Shown here piece by piece: positions 13,953 to 26,369 of a stretch of DNA of 64,000 bases. This DNA is from Tubulanus polymorphus (lineage: Eukaryota; Nemertea; Palaeonemertea; Tubulaniformes; Tubulanidae), in assembly GCF_964204645.1 (NCBI RefSeq), contig NC_134029.1, positions 21,904,450-21,968,449 on the forward strand, written 5' to 3'. The stretch's first letter is position 1. Each line of letters starts with the position of its first letter. A program made the position numbers and the translations under genes. The notes below the pieces were generated by a model. The model searched no databases. It was given only the letters and a program-made list of their open reading frames with translations, and was not told the origin of the DNA.

Positions 13953-14609
13953 ATGCCTAAGAAATTCCCCACTGAAAATTCGAAAGCAGCAGCTGCACGT
14001 GAGAGGAAACAAGCCAAGAAATCCGAGGAGGCCGATCGACAAAAAAAAGCCGAAGATGACGCGTACTGGGCAGATAACGACAAACACGTAACGCGAAAAC
14101 AAAACCGAAAAGATGAAAAAGATAAAAAGAAGCAGGAACAACTACAGAAAAAACAAGAATTGAAAAAGTTACACGACGAAGAAATGGAATCCGTTAAGGG
14201 CAAAAGTGCACCAGCAGCGACAACGAAAGTGACTAGAGCTCAGGTGGAAGAGTTCCGACGAAAAGAGGCCGAGGCCGCTATGAAGAAGAAACAACAAGCG
14301 GAACGGATTGTAAGCGTTGATGATATGCCTCTCGAAGAGAACGTGAATAGATTAACGATTGACGGTAGTGAAGCTCGTAATGTCGATGAAGCTATCACCG
14401 TTCTGGGAGATAAGGACCAATCGGGAATTGACCGTCATCCGGAGAAGAGAATGAAAGCCGCCTACACCGCGTTCGAAGAAGAAAATCTGCCGATATTGAA
14501 GCAACAGAATCCAAACATGCGATTGTCGCAGTTGAAGCAAATGCTTAAAAAAGATTGGATGAAATCGCCACAAAATCCGATGAATCAGCGTTTGCAGGCT
14601 CAGCATTGA
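13953..14609 (+). CDS. CCDC124: Coiled-coil domain-containing protein 124 (ribosome-associated)
   Basis: The 218-residue protein starts MPKKFPTENSKAAAAR, the conserved N-terminus of CCDC124 and its yeast counterpart Lso2. These proteins bind idle ribosomes near the tRNA and GTPase centres and help them restart after dormancy. Lysine- and glutamate-rich coiled coil covers about residues 10-120. The conserved C-terminal part follows, with PLEENVNR, DRHPEKRMKAAYTAFEEE and PNMRLSQLKQMLKKDW, ending in NPMNQR. Length is close to the human protein (about 223 aa). An in-frame ATG four codons upstream (13941) would add MKII; the MPKK start is preferred by family conservation. The coding region has no intron, whereas the human gene is multi-exonic. 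A splice acceptor at about 13894 suggests a normal gene with a 5' untranslated intron. Confidence 0.94.
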   Translation: MPKKFPTENSKAAAARERKQAKKSEEADRQKKAEDDAYWADNDKHVTRKQNRKDEKDKKKQEQLQKKQELKKLHDEEMESVKGKSAPAATTKVTRAQVEEFRRKEAEAAMKKKQQAERIVSVDDMPLEENVNRLTIDGSEARNVDEAITVLGDKDQSGIDRHPEKRMKAAYTAFEEENLPILKQQNPNMRLSQLKQMLKKDWMKSPQNPMNQRLQAQH

Positions 14610-14949
14610 AGCTGTATTTGTTTTCCTATTTTTATGTGTAAGAACTGTTTTCTTGTGATCTTTAGATTGTGAAACCTTTTTAAATTGACGGTTGTTATAT
14701 ACTAAAACCCTTAAGCTACATTCCAAAACGATATTTAGAACGGTCTCAATTTGGCCGATTCCAATTTGGAATGGAGCAAGCTTTCACACTTAGCGAAAAG
14801 TCTGGTTCACTTTTAATTAGTCTATTCCATTTTAGAAATTGTCAATGCGTTTGAGACCATTCAAATTTGGACCTAAAAGACCGATTTGTTATCTCAAATG
14901 TTAGATATATTTTTTTGATACGCGTTTGTTTCTTCTTTTTACATATGTT

Positions 14950-15106
14950 CAGTAGACTCCTCTCAAGTCAGAACTAATCAACTCGGATATTTGTTGAAAA
15001 CTTTTTTGTTATGACAGTTTTTATGAAATACATAACATCCAACTAACTCTTGATGTCGGACACATTTTCGGGATCCCAAAAGATCCCACTTCAGCGGAGT
15101 CTACTG
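14950..15106. mobile_element. Short inverted-repeat element (pogo/Tc1-like MITE)
   Basis: The left end reads CAGTAGACTCCTCTCAAGT and the inverse of the right end reads CAGTAGACTCCGCTGAAGT. The 157-bp element lies in the CCDC124 3' region. It shares its ends with the copy at 27672-27767. No coding capacity. Confidence 0.65.
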
Positions 15107-15417
15107 TTTATTGTTTTATAAAAGTTTTTGTTATTGAGTTATGGAATCGAATTTTGATTTCTCTTTTCAGGATCGCGTTCGCTACTGGTTGCGTTCTTTG
15201 CTGGTATGGATGTCCAGAAATCTTCTTGACCCGAATCTGATTATGGAGACGCATTATTTATGAGTGTTCTTGATTTCTAAGCAGAAACTTATTTTGTGTA
15301 TAATCAAATTTGGTCGAAAAATGATTTAGTTTATAGAAAAAAGTGCATTAATCTTTTTTCATAATGTAATTTCCCCTTGTGCTAAGTTCGATGTTTGTGA
15401 ATGTAAAACGTGAATAT

Positions 15418-15438
15418 AATAAAAAATACTTTAATAAA
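15418..15438 (+). terminator. Polyadenylation signals for CCDC124
   Basis: Two AATAAA hexamers (15418-15423 and 15433-15438) lie about 0.8 kb after the CCDC124 stop codon. A pyrimidine-rich acceptor near 15170 suggests the 3' untranslated region may itself contain an intron. Use of these signals is inferred. Confidence 0.45.
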
Positions 15439-15744
15439 TAAACCGCATCTTTCAATTTGCGCGCGTCTGATGAACGAGAATAATTGGGATTCGAACCGAC
15501 TACCCGAAAATGCTGGCTCGAGGATTTCGAGGCGGGTTATTCGGTGTTGTCGACAAACGCGTGTCGTGAATATCGCTGAGAAGACAGTTTACACATTTAT
15601 GGGTTTAGCAACAAAATTTACTACAAGCGCAAGCAATAAATCAAACAATTATCGAGATTATTGTGATAGTGATCCTTAAGTCAAATAGTAATAAAGCAAT
15701 CAATAGACAATTAATTTGAATACCTAAAATAACTGTTTTGACGA

Positions 15745-16313
15745 TCATGCATTTTGTTTTTCAATGTGACGATTAAAGCCCAACGCACACGGCAAAAAAT
15801 TTGTTTCTTCATAGTGTAGCGTCCTCTTAACGTTTTCACTGGAATGACGATCGCATCGAAACTTTGTGGGCTTCAATAAACCTTCAATTTCTTGAACTTT
15901 TAGTCTCCATATAGCAGCGCCTAAACAGTGTTCCCAGTCTTTGTTGGATAAGTCTCCAGTGATAATGATTGTCGGCGTGCTTTAAAAAAACTTTATTTTC
16001 ATCAAAGAAATTCTAGCATGTAAGTTTAGTGATAATGTCAATAATAGTGAAATCATTCTACGAACCGCTACACAAAAATGTGTGAGCGATGATATTTCAC
16101 GCTACGAAGACACATTTGAAAAATTAGAGTACAGTTCCGTCATTTCGTTTTGCAAAATGTGTCAGAAAAATAGATAAACATGGATTCTAATATGTTTTAG
16201 ATCCCCTGATTTGAAATAAAAGCGTGTAAAGGCATAAACACACAATTAATTTCTACGATCCATGAACATAACCGCCAGAAAATATGAGTTCGTTCACAGA
16301 TGGTTGATTGCAA
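15745..16313 (-). CDS. Unidentified gene, two 3'-terminal exons (partial)
   Basis: Two adjacent minus-strand exons fit together. Exon 16313-16257 lies between an acceptor (CAATAG) and a donor (GTAGAA) and includes VNELIFSGGYVHGS. Exon 15979-15745 follows an acceptor (TTTTTTTAAAG) and encodes TPTIIITGDLSNKDWEHCLG through to ...LGFNRHIEKQNA and a TGA stop. The first exon ends with two bases of a codon and the second begins with the one base needed, so the frame is kept. The composition looks coding rather than random. I do not recognise the family. Upstream exons are not found; if real they would lie beyond 16.3 kb on the minus strand, possibly across the SAMD8 cluster. It could also be a relic of a lost gene. 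Confidence 0.4.
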
Positions 16314-17003
16314 CTATTGAATTTGACAATGAAATTATTTCTTCAGTACTTATAGTTCTTATACTATATACAAGGGTTAATTACAATGCCCACTAGAATG
16401 TGAAACATATATATTTATACATAATGAATTGACTTATAGCAGTACGTACTAACCAGACGAAACTTGACCAGTTGAAGGTATGTATGAAGCATCTACTCAG
16501 CCAAAAATTCAGAATAAAATCAATTTGAAAAGATTTTTTTGTAAAAATGATTAATTCAATAAGCTGAGATAACTGAGATACACTTTTAAACGTGCAGATA
16601 TTTCCATGTTATTCCACTTTTAATATCATTATATTTTGTAATCGAAAAGGTCACAATATCGACTGGCATGTTATGTTTTGACGGGTAAATTTCATGCTTA
16701 AGTTTTGACGGATAAAATATGAATCTTTTACTGATAGAATATAAAAGTTTGGCAGGTAAATTTGATATTGTATTTTTACAGTATATCTATGCCGTAACGC
16801 TACTAATTGATAATTTTGTCAGGTACATGATTTCTTGCACTTTTCATTCGTTTTATTTGCGAAAATGTCATTTCTATGGCCAGGCCTGCGCATACAACAT
16901 CATTAAATAAAGTTGTGTCCGACATTTAAACACGACTTAAGTATAGTCTCAAGAAGCTTCGAGGATGTTAGTGGTTTATTCATTGAAAACGTTACTTTTT
17001 AGA

Positions 17004-19219
17004 ATGAGTAAAACGGTACAGATGAGGAATGATAGATTGGATCGCGTCGTTACCTGGACGACAGACGATGTGTCGGACTGGCTCACAGAAAATGATCTCT
17101 CACAATACATCGAACTCTTGTGCGCCAAACACAAACTCGACGGAAAATCTTTGCTGACACTGACCGAATCAGACCTGCGTCAGCCACCACTAAATCTTGA
17201 AATTGTCGGCGATATAAAAAGACTTATGATCGGTATTTGGAAGTTGCAGAAGCTGAACAGCGAATCGTGTTACCTGTTAATGCCCGATGACAGCTCGTCT
17301 GCCAGTGACCGGTCAATGAACGAAGATGAAATCACAAATGATCGACCGGGCATAAAATCGAAAAACCTTGATCCCGAATTATGGAAAACCGCATTGAGTT
17401 TTTTATACGCATTTTCGGTGTCTCTTTTGAATGCGTTAATTGTTGTGATAGTTCACAACCGCATACCGGATAGGAACAAGTATCCTCCATTACCTGACAT
17501 TCTACTAGATAACATACCATACGTTCCCTGGGCATTTAAGACTGCTGAGATTTTCGCGTTCACCCTATCATTAATGTGGTTCTCTATACTGTTTTTCCAT
17601 AAACACAGGTTTGTAGATATTACCCAATAAATAGATTTATAGGCATATATGTATTAGTCGTGACCATCAATCGCCTTCTGACGAATTAGTAAAGCATTTA
17701 TCTATTAAGCTGGGCGTAGGTCGGCCTTTCGACTGTCTGCGATTTGATGCGTTCGCGACTCGATTCTCCGACCGCTAACAGCAAAGGCCCGTCGACCTAC
17801 GCCACCCTTGCGACAGACACAGCGATGCCAGTCCTAACAGATTTTTTTTTCGCGTAGATTCAGTCTAGTTGTAGTCAACGGTCTCCCTGGTAAATGACTT
17901 CTTTATTTTTCAGGTTTATTCTAATTCGTCGCATGTTTACATTGAGCGGTACAATGTATCTACTGCGATGCGTAACGATGTTGATAACTTCACTATCCGT
18001 ACCAGCAGAGCATATACAGTGCGAAATTCGAGTAGGTTATCCTTAATTTATAATTAATTATATTTTGAGAACTCACTCTTAGGAAAAACAAGCCTAAAAT
18101 TTGTGAGAAGAAAAGAGTCACGATCTTAATAGTCTACGTATATACTGGAAACAAGCGCATCATGTTCTTTTCACTTTATACATTTCAGTCGTATAATTCG
18201 TTCATGGATCAACTGAAGAAAGCATTTTTTATACTGAAAGGATTCGGTATGAGTATACACGGAGTTAAAAATTGTGGAGATTATATGTTTAGTGGACATA
18301 CCGTTATATTGACACTTCTGAACTTCTTCATCGCAGAATGTAAGCACAATTGCAAACGCATTTGGTTCACATTATAATCATAAAATTTTCATTTATTTGG
18401 AATTAATTTCATTCAATTTCATGAGCGATATACTGAAGGAAATAACAATCGAAACCTCAAAATTTCAATGTGGTTTCGAATGGAAAGGCCTGTGTGACGG
18501 TGGTGCAAACGGGTTGCCTAATTTCAGTGAAATCATTTTCAATTTGAAACAGAAATGTGTACATAGATATACAAGGTTGTTATGGCTTGGACAGAAATGA
18601 CCAGTTGAGATCCACAGCGAAATATACCAAAGACTGAGCAGCAGAGCACAGACATTCGTATGCTTTATTCAGCAGATTGAGAATTGAATTTGTGTTACAG
18701 TATTTCATATATAATATACATGACGTTACAGTAGATTAAACATTTTGGTTGATGGAACACACCAGTATACCAATTGATAGTTAGAGGGGTGTGACAAGGT
18801 ATTGATAAATTTTTACTTATTAATTTGTTATATATTCATGAAATTAATTTTCAGACTGTCCGTCAGGTTCGATTCTAATACCTATGCTGTCATGGTCACT
18901 GAATCTCCTTGGAATGTTCTTCGTACTTGCCGCGCATGAACATTATTCGATCGACTTGTTTATAGCATTCTACATCGCCTCCCGTCTGTTTCTGTACTAT
19001 CACACGTTTGCCAATAACCGATCGCTGATGCTACACGATCGCTCGCGCGCTAAATTCTGGTTCCCGTTGTTTTCGTATTTCGAATCAAAATGCGACGGTA
19101 TCGTGCCGAATGAGTACGAGTGGCCATTGCCGTGGCCGAAATCTTTTAAACGACTTTTCTCCAACAAATACGTCCGGAACAAAGATCATAGGTCTCTTTT
19201 GCTTGTTCGCATGGATTGA
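17004..19219 (+). CDS. SAMD8: SAMD8 copy 1: SAM-domain sphingomyelin synthase-related protein (ceramide phosphoethanolamine synthase)
   Basis: This ER multi-pass enzyme transfers phosphoethanolamine to ceramide on the lumenal side and is known in vertebrates as SMSr. Exons: 17004-17608, 17914-18031, 18189-18339, 18855-19219; phases agree, giving 412 aa. A SAM domain covers about residues 11-80 ([20 protein letters not shown] and GDIKRLM), matching vertebrate SAMD8 rather than SGMS1. Membrane helices follow, then [29 protein letters not shown] and HYSID. The predicted catalytic triad is His278, His321 and Asp325, all present. The C-terminus keeps [11 protein letters not shown] and VPNEYEWP. 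The start at 17004 is the first ATG after an acceptor (CTTTTTAG); an alternative is 17022, which aligns with the start of copy 2. A poly(A) hexamer lies at 19769-19774. Confidence 0.93.
17713..17803. mobile_element. Short inverted-repeat insertion in SAMD8 copy 1, intron 1
   Basis: GGCGTAGGTCGGCCTTT at the left is matched by the inverse of the right end, GGCGTAGGTCGACGGGCCTT. The roughly 90-bp interval has no coding capacity. I see no similar block in intron 1 of copy 2, so it may have inserted after the duplication. Confidence 0.5.
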
Positions 19220-19768
19220 AAGTTGTAAAGGAGGTGCGAGGTCTGGGCCATAGATCTCTGTGTTACCGGCTAAACGACGTCGTGTGACACAAGGCTAAAC
19301 CAGCGGAAGCTATTGGACAGGCAAGGACGTTTATTCATCTTGAAATATCAGAGCCCTATGTTAAGGGTGGCCCTAGATAGGCTCATAGATCATAGGAACT
19401 CCCTACGTGATGTACGTTACACATATATATGATTTGTTTTTAGAATATTTCATCTACAAATCATACCGTAGATATCTATTACAGACGTTGTTTGTGCCAT
19501 AGTTGTTTTTTTATCGCATACTGTGATTTTTACGTGGTTTTAAAACCAGTTTTTACTCTAAATTCAAATTGATTAATCCTTACCGGCATGCCTGACCTTA
19601 CCAATATCACAGTTACGGATGTCTTATTTACGTAATGATGCTCATTGTTTTTGTAAGTGTATTTTTATATGGACAGGAATGCCAGAGACTAGGTATATAA
19701 ACGTGTTGAGTTTTAATGTTTGTAAAAGAAAAAAATGATGATTTTTACGTGTTAACCATCCGTCCAAA

Positions 19769-19774
19769 AATAAA
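19769..19774 (+). terminator. Polyadenylation signal for SAMD8 copy 1
   Basis: An AATAAA hexamer about 550 bases after the copy 1 stop codon. Function is inferred from position. Confidence 0.45.
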
Positions 19775-20159
19775 TGTGTCAGTTTTGTCATTTTAAAGTT
19801 TTCTATCTTCGGTTCCTCCCAAGATTCGACAGTTTAAAACGAAGTCTTACTGGCAGAAAAACCAGTTTCTTTTACCTAGAAAATCTCATATTTCAAAATT
19901 AATGATAACTTCATTGATGTTACGTAAATGGATTTGAATCAAATTTCGTATTCATGTTAAATCAAAGAATACCAACAGAATATTTGTGTGCTTAATTTTA
20001 ATACAAGAACACGCTGCAGGCCTCAACAAACTGGGGTATTCTGTAGCGAGATAAATACAGGTTTCCTGGAAATTTTGACTGGCAAAATGTGAAAAATTCC
20101 ACCCGACATAGGTCTATGTCAAAAGTCTATACAGTACTTCTTAAAGCAGTAAACTAATT

Positions 20160-20300
20160 ATCAAAATTTTCTGGGGGACCCCCAGATCCCCCTGCAAGGC
20201 CATCGCGCCTCGGCGCTCTCCTAGACTCCCTCCACGTGTAATAAAGTGTCATTTTCATACGAGAAGAAACGCCCTTTCTCCCAGCCTGGATCCGCCCCTG
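20160..20300. repeat. GC-rich dispersed-repeat-like block
   Basis: A block containing GGGGGACCCCCAGATCCCCC and, near its end, GGATCCGCCCCTGCAGG, in otherwise AT-rich DNA. The composition contrast and the phrase GATCCGCCCCTG look to me like the end of a dispersed repeat. I see no second copy in this window, so the call rests on composition. Confidence 0.3.
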
Positions 20301-20474
20301 CAGGGGAAACCCGTTATGACGATTTTGGCTTAAAACACGGGTCATCAATCTGCTGAAATGTAATGAGGTTTTGCGACACATCAAGTATAGATACGTATAC
20401 ATATATACGTCAATTCAAATTCAAATACGTCATATGAGGTTTCACAAACTATATTCAGGATTAAACTTCGGGTT

Positions 20475-20670
<196 letters not shown>

Positions 20671-21432
20671 GTGATGTATTCATGTATTCGTGGGGCGCAG
20701 AGCGGGTGGGGTCGTCTGGCCGTCATTAAATCGGGTTTCAAATCGTGGTGTTTTCGTACGAGAGGCTACGATAAACGTCGACGTTTTCCTCGTCAATTGA
20801 TCAACAAACTGGCTCGAAAATCGATCGTGAATAAATTCCAAAATATCGATAACTAAGATTTTTTAGTGGATAGCGCGACTGATCCGCACGCGCGGTAGCC
20901 AGTCAACAATAGTGTGTTGAAGATACAGACGTTTACTGCGGAGATTGAATTCAAGGCGACCAGGGCATTGATCTCGGAGATTCACGTGTTTTTTTACCAT
21001 TCCGGAGATTCTGGGTCGAGTACTGCGTACAGATAATGGTGCCAATTAGATTGTTACATAAATAGATACTAAATTTGATTCGATTAATGGCACAAAGCCG
21101 GGCGTTAATCCGTATTTTTCGCTTCCGGTCGTGACCGTGCAATCGCGTTATCCGGCGGGCCATTTCAAGAACCTGCTATACCGATTTTTCGGAATTTTTA
21201 TTTTCATAACATACGATTTTCGAGCTGACTCTCACTGTCTGAGTCATGATAAAAACGCCAACGTTTATCGATGCCAATATCTAATAACAATATGAAAAAG
21301 TACACATGTGCCAATTCGAAAATGCATTATTTTCTGGGCACAAAGGTTATCGTAGAGAGGAATTCAAATCGTAATTCTGACATCGTCTTCTTTTCCTCAA
21401 AAATCGTTGCAATTTTACATTAAAATCACATT

Positions 21433-21463
21433 CGATTGCTGTAGCGTAACGCTATAGCAATCG
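21433..21463. repeat. Short hairpin
   Basis: CGATTGCT-G-TAGCG, then TAA, then CGCTA-T-AGCAATCG: a near-perfect inverted repeat of 14 bases per arm with a 3-base loop and one mismatched position. No function is evident. Confidence 0.6.
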
Positions 21464-24400
21464 AGGATGTCAGTTATTTGATAAAACAGAACTAAACTAT
21501 AGAAACTTGCTTATACCAAACACCGAGTAGAAATGTAGCATATCATCTATATATACTAGGTGGTTTAGTACGTCAACATTGTTCTAATTTGCCGACTGCG
21601 GTGTTCGGTGGTGGGTGGTGTGGTCTCGGTCACCACGCTATCATACCAGAATGATTACATGTCTTCTAATATGATCAATACATCGACCACGGAAGCTCCC
21701 TTTATAATAAGAATCTCATTAAATGCTATTTTCACATTTCTGTTCAGCAAGAAATGGAATTGATCGCATTACACGCGCATAGTCACAGCCGTTACATACC
21801 GCTGTCACCACCAGCCCCCTTCCGCGTACTCCGCACAATCAAGTCGCACTACCTTTACGTTCGTTCACATCTAATCGAGTGGTCCGCGGCAGATAATTAT
21901 TGCATACGCAGATAGGCCGGGCATTCAAACTTGCAATTGACCTCGATAGATACGGAGTTTTTTACCATTCAAGTACGTACGTACGTTATATTTAATATCA
22001 CGTGACACCCTTTTCCTCAGCATTCGGGCAATCAATAGTGGGGCGTTGTCAGTGGAGTGGTACCAGTATATTATCATTCCATACTTTGGATTACCGATTT
22101 AACTCTGGTAAGTCAAACTGTCATTATCCATAGTTATGTTATATTACATGATATCTGTTATGCGATACTCCATGCGATATGGCTATGGAGTACGCCACTA
22201 TTGACAATCTGATATACCAACTATACTCATGCGACCTGATGTACATTATGGCATGCTGTTTATTTCATACATTTAGCGTATTGAAAATACAGATTGTCCT
22301 CCATATTGTGTGTTTAATACATGGGAAAACCAGACATGCGATGCTTCTGATTGGATCGCTAAAAACCGAAATGTTGGCCAGACTCCATCACATCGTTTCG
22401 TCAGTACATTTCATATCGAACAGTCAGTATCATCAACACATACATTCCACCTCGTATCCATGAGCAACTATAACTACAGCGCTGGTTTCTTCGTTTCCAA
22501 ACAGCTTTGAAACCGAATGGGCCCATCAATGGCCTCTTCGGTTATTGGCATTCATATTAAATCACTAATCTATTGTTCGTCCTCATGTGATGCCTCATCC
22601 CCTGTCTTCGTTTAGTGTGGAATCATTTATCGTTTGGATAATAAGGAGCCTGATGTTGAAATGAGAACAATATCTAGGTAAACCTGTCAGCTTCGTATAT
22701 CTACAGAAGACAACTTAACTGAAATGCTTTCGGTATATATACATCGCGTGGAGTATATATGTAGTGTACCTTCGTTTATTGCATTGTATACCTGTTGTAC
22801 GAGAAATTTTTACAAAAAACGCTGCGAATGTGTAGAATCTCTACTCAGGCGCTCATGATACAGTAAAGCCTAGAAATACCAGCTAAGTCGTTTGACGAGT
22901 GGTATTCGTAGTGACTGGCTGAACAAAAATTGATTCGAGTGCTCCTTTCCATATTATATGGTCACTGACGAAATTTTCGGCGAAGGCAGGTAAATTTTCT
23001 ATATGAACGATATACGAAATTAATTAATTTACACTTGAAAATATCAACATTCGAAATTGGAAAAAAGAAGATATAACGCGAATGTAACAAGGGATAGATG
23101 AGATAAGAAATATATACTTCAATTAAAGTGATCAAAAATCAGATCAATGATAACTAGCGATATTTTACATCGGAAGTCAGTTGTAAGGATAGCGTAATGA
23201 GGAAAATCTTTCATAATACGTTCGCATAGATGATATTACCATTTTATGAAATAAGCAAAAAAATGTATATTGTAATGTAAATGTATACATTTTATTGCTT
23301 GAGTATGGGAGTCGTCGGTGGAGACTTAAAGATATACTGAATTTCGGTTTTGTCAGATCCATGACCTAAAAACTATTGTATTTGTAACGCGAATCGGGTT
23401 TAATTCAATACGACACACGATCAGAATACAAGAAAATTCATGAAAAAACACGAAATTGATTTACATGACAAGTATGCACTATATTCTGCGTATATTCACT
23501 AATGTGCTGCTAAACTTATCGGAAAGGTATTATGGAAGATCCAACCTGGATTAGACTGACGTGCGACGGATATCGACCAATTCATTGTTAATAATAGATT
23601 TGACTTCGGTGCGCAATAAAACATTTATATATGGTACATATGGTACATTAATGGCTCGCCGTTGATGTAAGGTGCGTAGACATATTGTATTTTTCTAATT
23701 GAAGGGTTCAGGGACCTTGGAGTCTCCACGCAGGGACAATTTCCATTGGCTGAAATGCTTGAAAATCTGACAATTTTAACACACTGTATCGTGTCAAATG
23801 AATAAACCTTGAAACTCATCTCAATAATAATGGCTTTTAGACTAACATTTTGCAATTGAGTGTGCGCGGTTACGCATATTTACTAATATATAGGCTAAAT
23901 ACACGTGCGTGGGCTGTTGAACGCCCCCTGGTGAACAAACGAATAACCGTGATAGTCACTATATCATAGAAAATGTTATGAACCAAAACTTTGCAATTGA
24001 TTGTGGTAAGAAAATATCTGTAGATACCAACATAGAAAAACTTGACGCCAAAGGACACCATCTTGTGACCGATCGGTCCAATCATAGACTATGAAAAAGT
24101 TACAGCATGTGGTCCAATCTGCCTTGTGATGATGGAGCTTTAGTGGATACAAAGATATATAAAACCTCAAAATAATTGATCGAAGCGTTTTCAAAATATG
24201 CCCTGAAAACATCTTCCAAAATTAACAACAAACAGTCAGCCATCTTGATTATGATTATGCCAATGGTTCGAGCGATTGAAAGAACGATAATTGAACGCTA
24301 TAGCCCTGTGGGCTTGAAATTGGTGTTGCTTGAATGTCACATTTTAAAGCATGCATATCAATCACTCGGTTGGCACGGTAGATATAGTTCGATTTATCCA

Positions 24401-24623
24401 AAAACAACTAAATGGAATCCTGTCATTTTTAGTTAGTCTCAGGAATATATGATTCAAATGCGTTCACATTCTAGACATAAGACGGAGAAAATTTATCATG
24501 TCATAAGTTCTGTTTGCATGAAGAATAATTGGTATATTACGTCATACATGCATTGTAGAATTCAAAAGCTAATCATTGGTTCGTTATGTACTTATTTTTT
24601 TTAGATCGAAATAAATAATACAG

Positions 24624-26369
24624 ATGAGTAATGATAGATTGGACCGCGTCGTTACCTGGACGACAGACGATGTGTCGGACTGGCTCGCAGAAAATGATCT
24701 CTCACAATACATCGAACTCTTGTGCGCCAAACACAAACTCGACGGAAAATCTTTGCTGACACTGACCGAATCAGATCTGCGTCAGCCGCCGCTAAATCTT
24801 GAAATCGTCGGTGATATAAAAAGACTTATGATCGGTATTTGGAAGTTGCAGAAGCTGAACAGCGAATCGTGTTACCTGTTAATGCCCGATGACAGCTCGT
24901 CTGCCAGTGACCGGTCGAGCAATGGATTTACTGCAAACGAATTTCATGATTTTGACCAAACGGATTCGTCCATTAGAATTATTAATCCTGAAATATGGAA
25001 AACCTTATTAAGTTTTTTGTACGCATTCACCATTTCGATGGTGATGAGCTTTATCGTATTTATATCTAATGAACGCATGCCGGATGGTCCTGTGCTTCCG
25101 GATATCGTGCTGGACAATCTACCGCGTATGCCATGGGCATTCAAAGCGACTGAAATACTAACCATGATTCTAGCATTCATGTTGCTATCTATATTATTTT
25201 TTCATAAACACAGGTTTGTAAACATATTTGAAATTCAAATCGACAATTTCCCCGGTCCCTAGCATGTATTGCATATAGTCGTGATTTGAACTTGACCCAA
25301 AATATCTGATGATTTTAATCAAATTTAAAACTTTGTATCTATGAACTGAAGGTACAGGTCGAGGTTACGCTATATATACTTTCTATACATGCAAAAAATG
25401 TGTTTGAAATAAATTGAGTTTCTGAATGATTCAGTTGTTAGCTGAGGTCACCTTATGGAGCTCAGTACTATGAATCTTTGACTTGAACTATAACCGGTTT
25501 ATGAAAGTTTTTTGTGTGTATATTTCAGATTAATTATGCTACGACGTATGTTTTTATTGGGTGGTACAATATATTTACTGCGTGCTGTGACCGTTTTGAT
25601 CACATCGTTACCCTCTACCGGAAGACACGTGACAGTGCGGTGTGAAGGACACGTACGTTAATTTCGAAATTCGTGAAGCAAAAACACATTCTTAAATTGT
25701 AGAACAGTTTGTCTAAAGTCGATATTCCCACTTTGTATAACGATAATTCCTGTCTTGTTCATTGCAGCACTACAGTACCACGGAAAAAATTAAAAAGACA
25801 TTTATGATGTTGAAAGGATTCGGTATGAGTATCAACGAAGTAGAAAATTGTGGAGATTATATGTTTAGTGGACATACTGTTATATTGACACTGCTGAACT
25901 TCTTCATCGCAGAATGTAAGCAACGACATCGTGAGCAATTAGATTATTCAGACTATTCGCGCAGACCGGACATCTTAATCACTTCTCTTCTTTTTCAGAC
26001 TGTCCATCGGGTTGGCCTTGGCTGTTAGTTCCCACCGTGTCCTGGGTTCTGAATTTGCTCGGGATGTTCTTCATACTGGCCGCCCACGACCATTACTCTA
26101 TTGACATATTCATAGCATTCTACATCACTACCCGTCTGTTTTTGTACTATCACACGTTTGCCAATAACTTCTCACTGATGCAACGCGATCGCCGACGTAC
26201 GAGATTTTGGTTCCCGTTGTTTTCGTATTTCGAATCAAAATGCGACGGTATCGTGCCGAATGAGTACGAGTGGCCATTGCCGTGGCCGAAATCTTTTAAA
26301 CGATTTTTCTCCAACAAATACGTCCGAAACAAAGATCATAGATCTCTCTTACTTGTCTGTATGGATTGA
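24624..26369 (+). CDS. SAMD8: SAMD8 copy 2: tandem paralogue of the SAM-domain ceramide phosphoethanolamine synthase
   Basis: This has the same four-exon structure and intron phases as copy 1: 24624-25213, 25529-25652, 25768-25915, 25999-26369, giving 410 aa. The SAM domain is nearly identical to that of copy 1 (about 8 base differences over about 285 bp by eye). The stretch from the end of the SAM domain through the first membrane helices is clearly diverged. The final about 165 bp of coding sequence is again almost identical. The predicted catalytic residues His274 (SGHT), His319 and Asp323 (HYSID) are intact, as are PDIVLD and the GGTIYLLR block, so the copy is likely active. The start is the only nearby in-frame ATG after an acceptor (TTTTTTTTAG). 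The two copies may differ in lumenal loops or expression. Confidence 0.92.

Noticed and set aside
15440-15520. Possible tRNA gene on the minus strand around GGTTCGAATCCC
   Set aside because: No acceptor stem or D arm could be paired upstream, so a functional tRNA is not supported.
20671-20856. 61-codon basic frame after the TA array
   Set aside because: No homology, splice context or start support was seen; it begins within the repeat flank.
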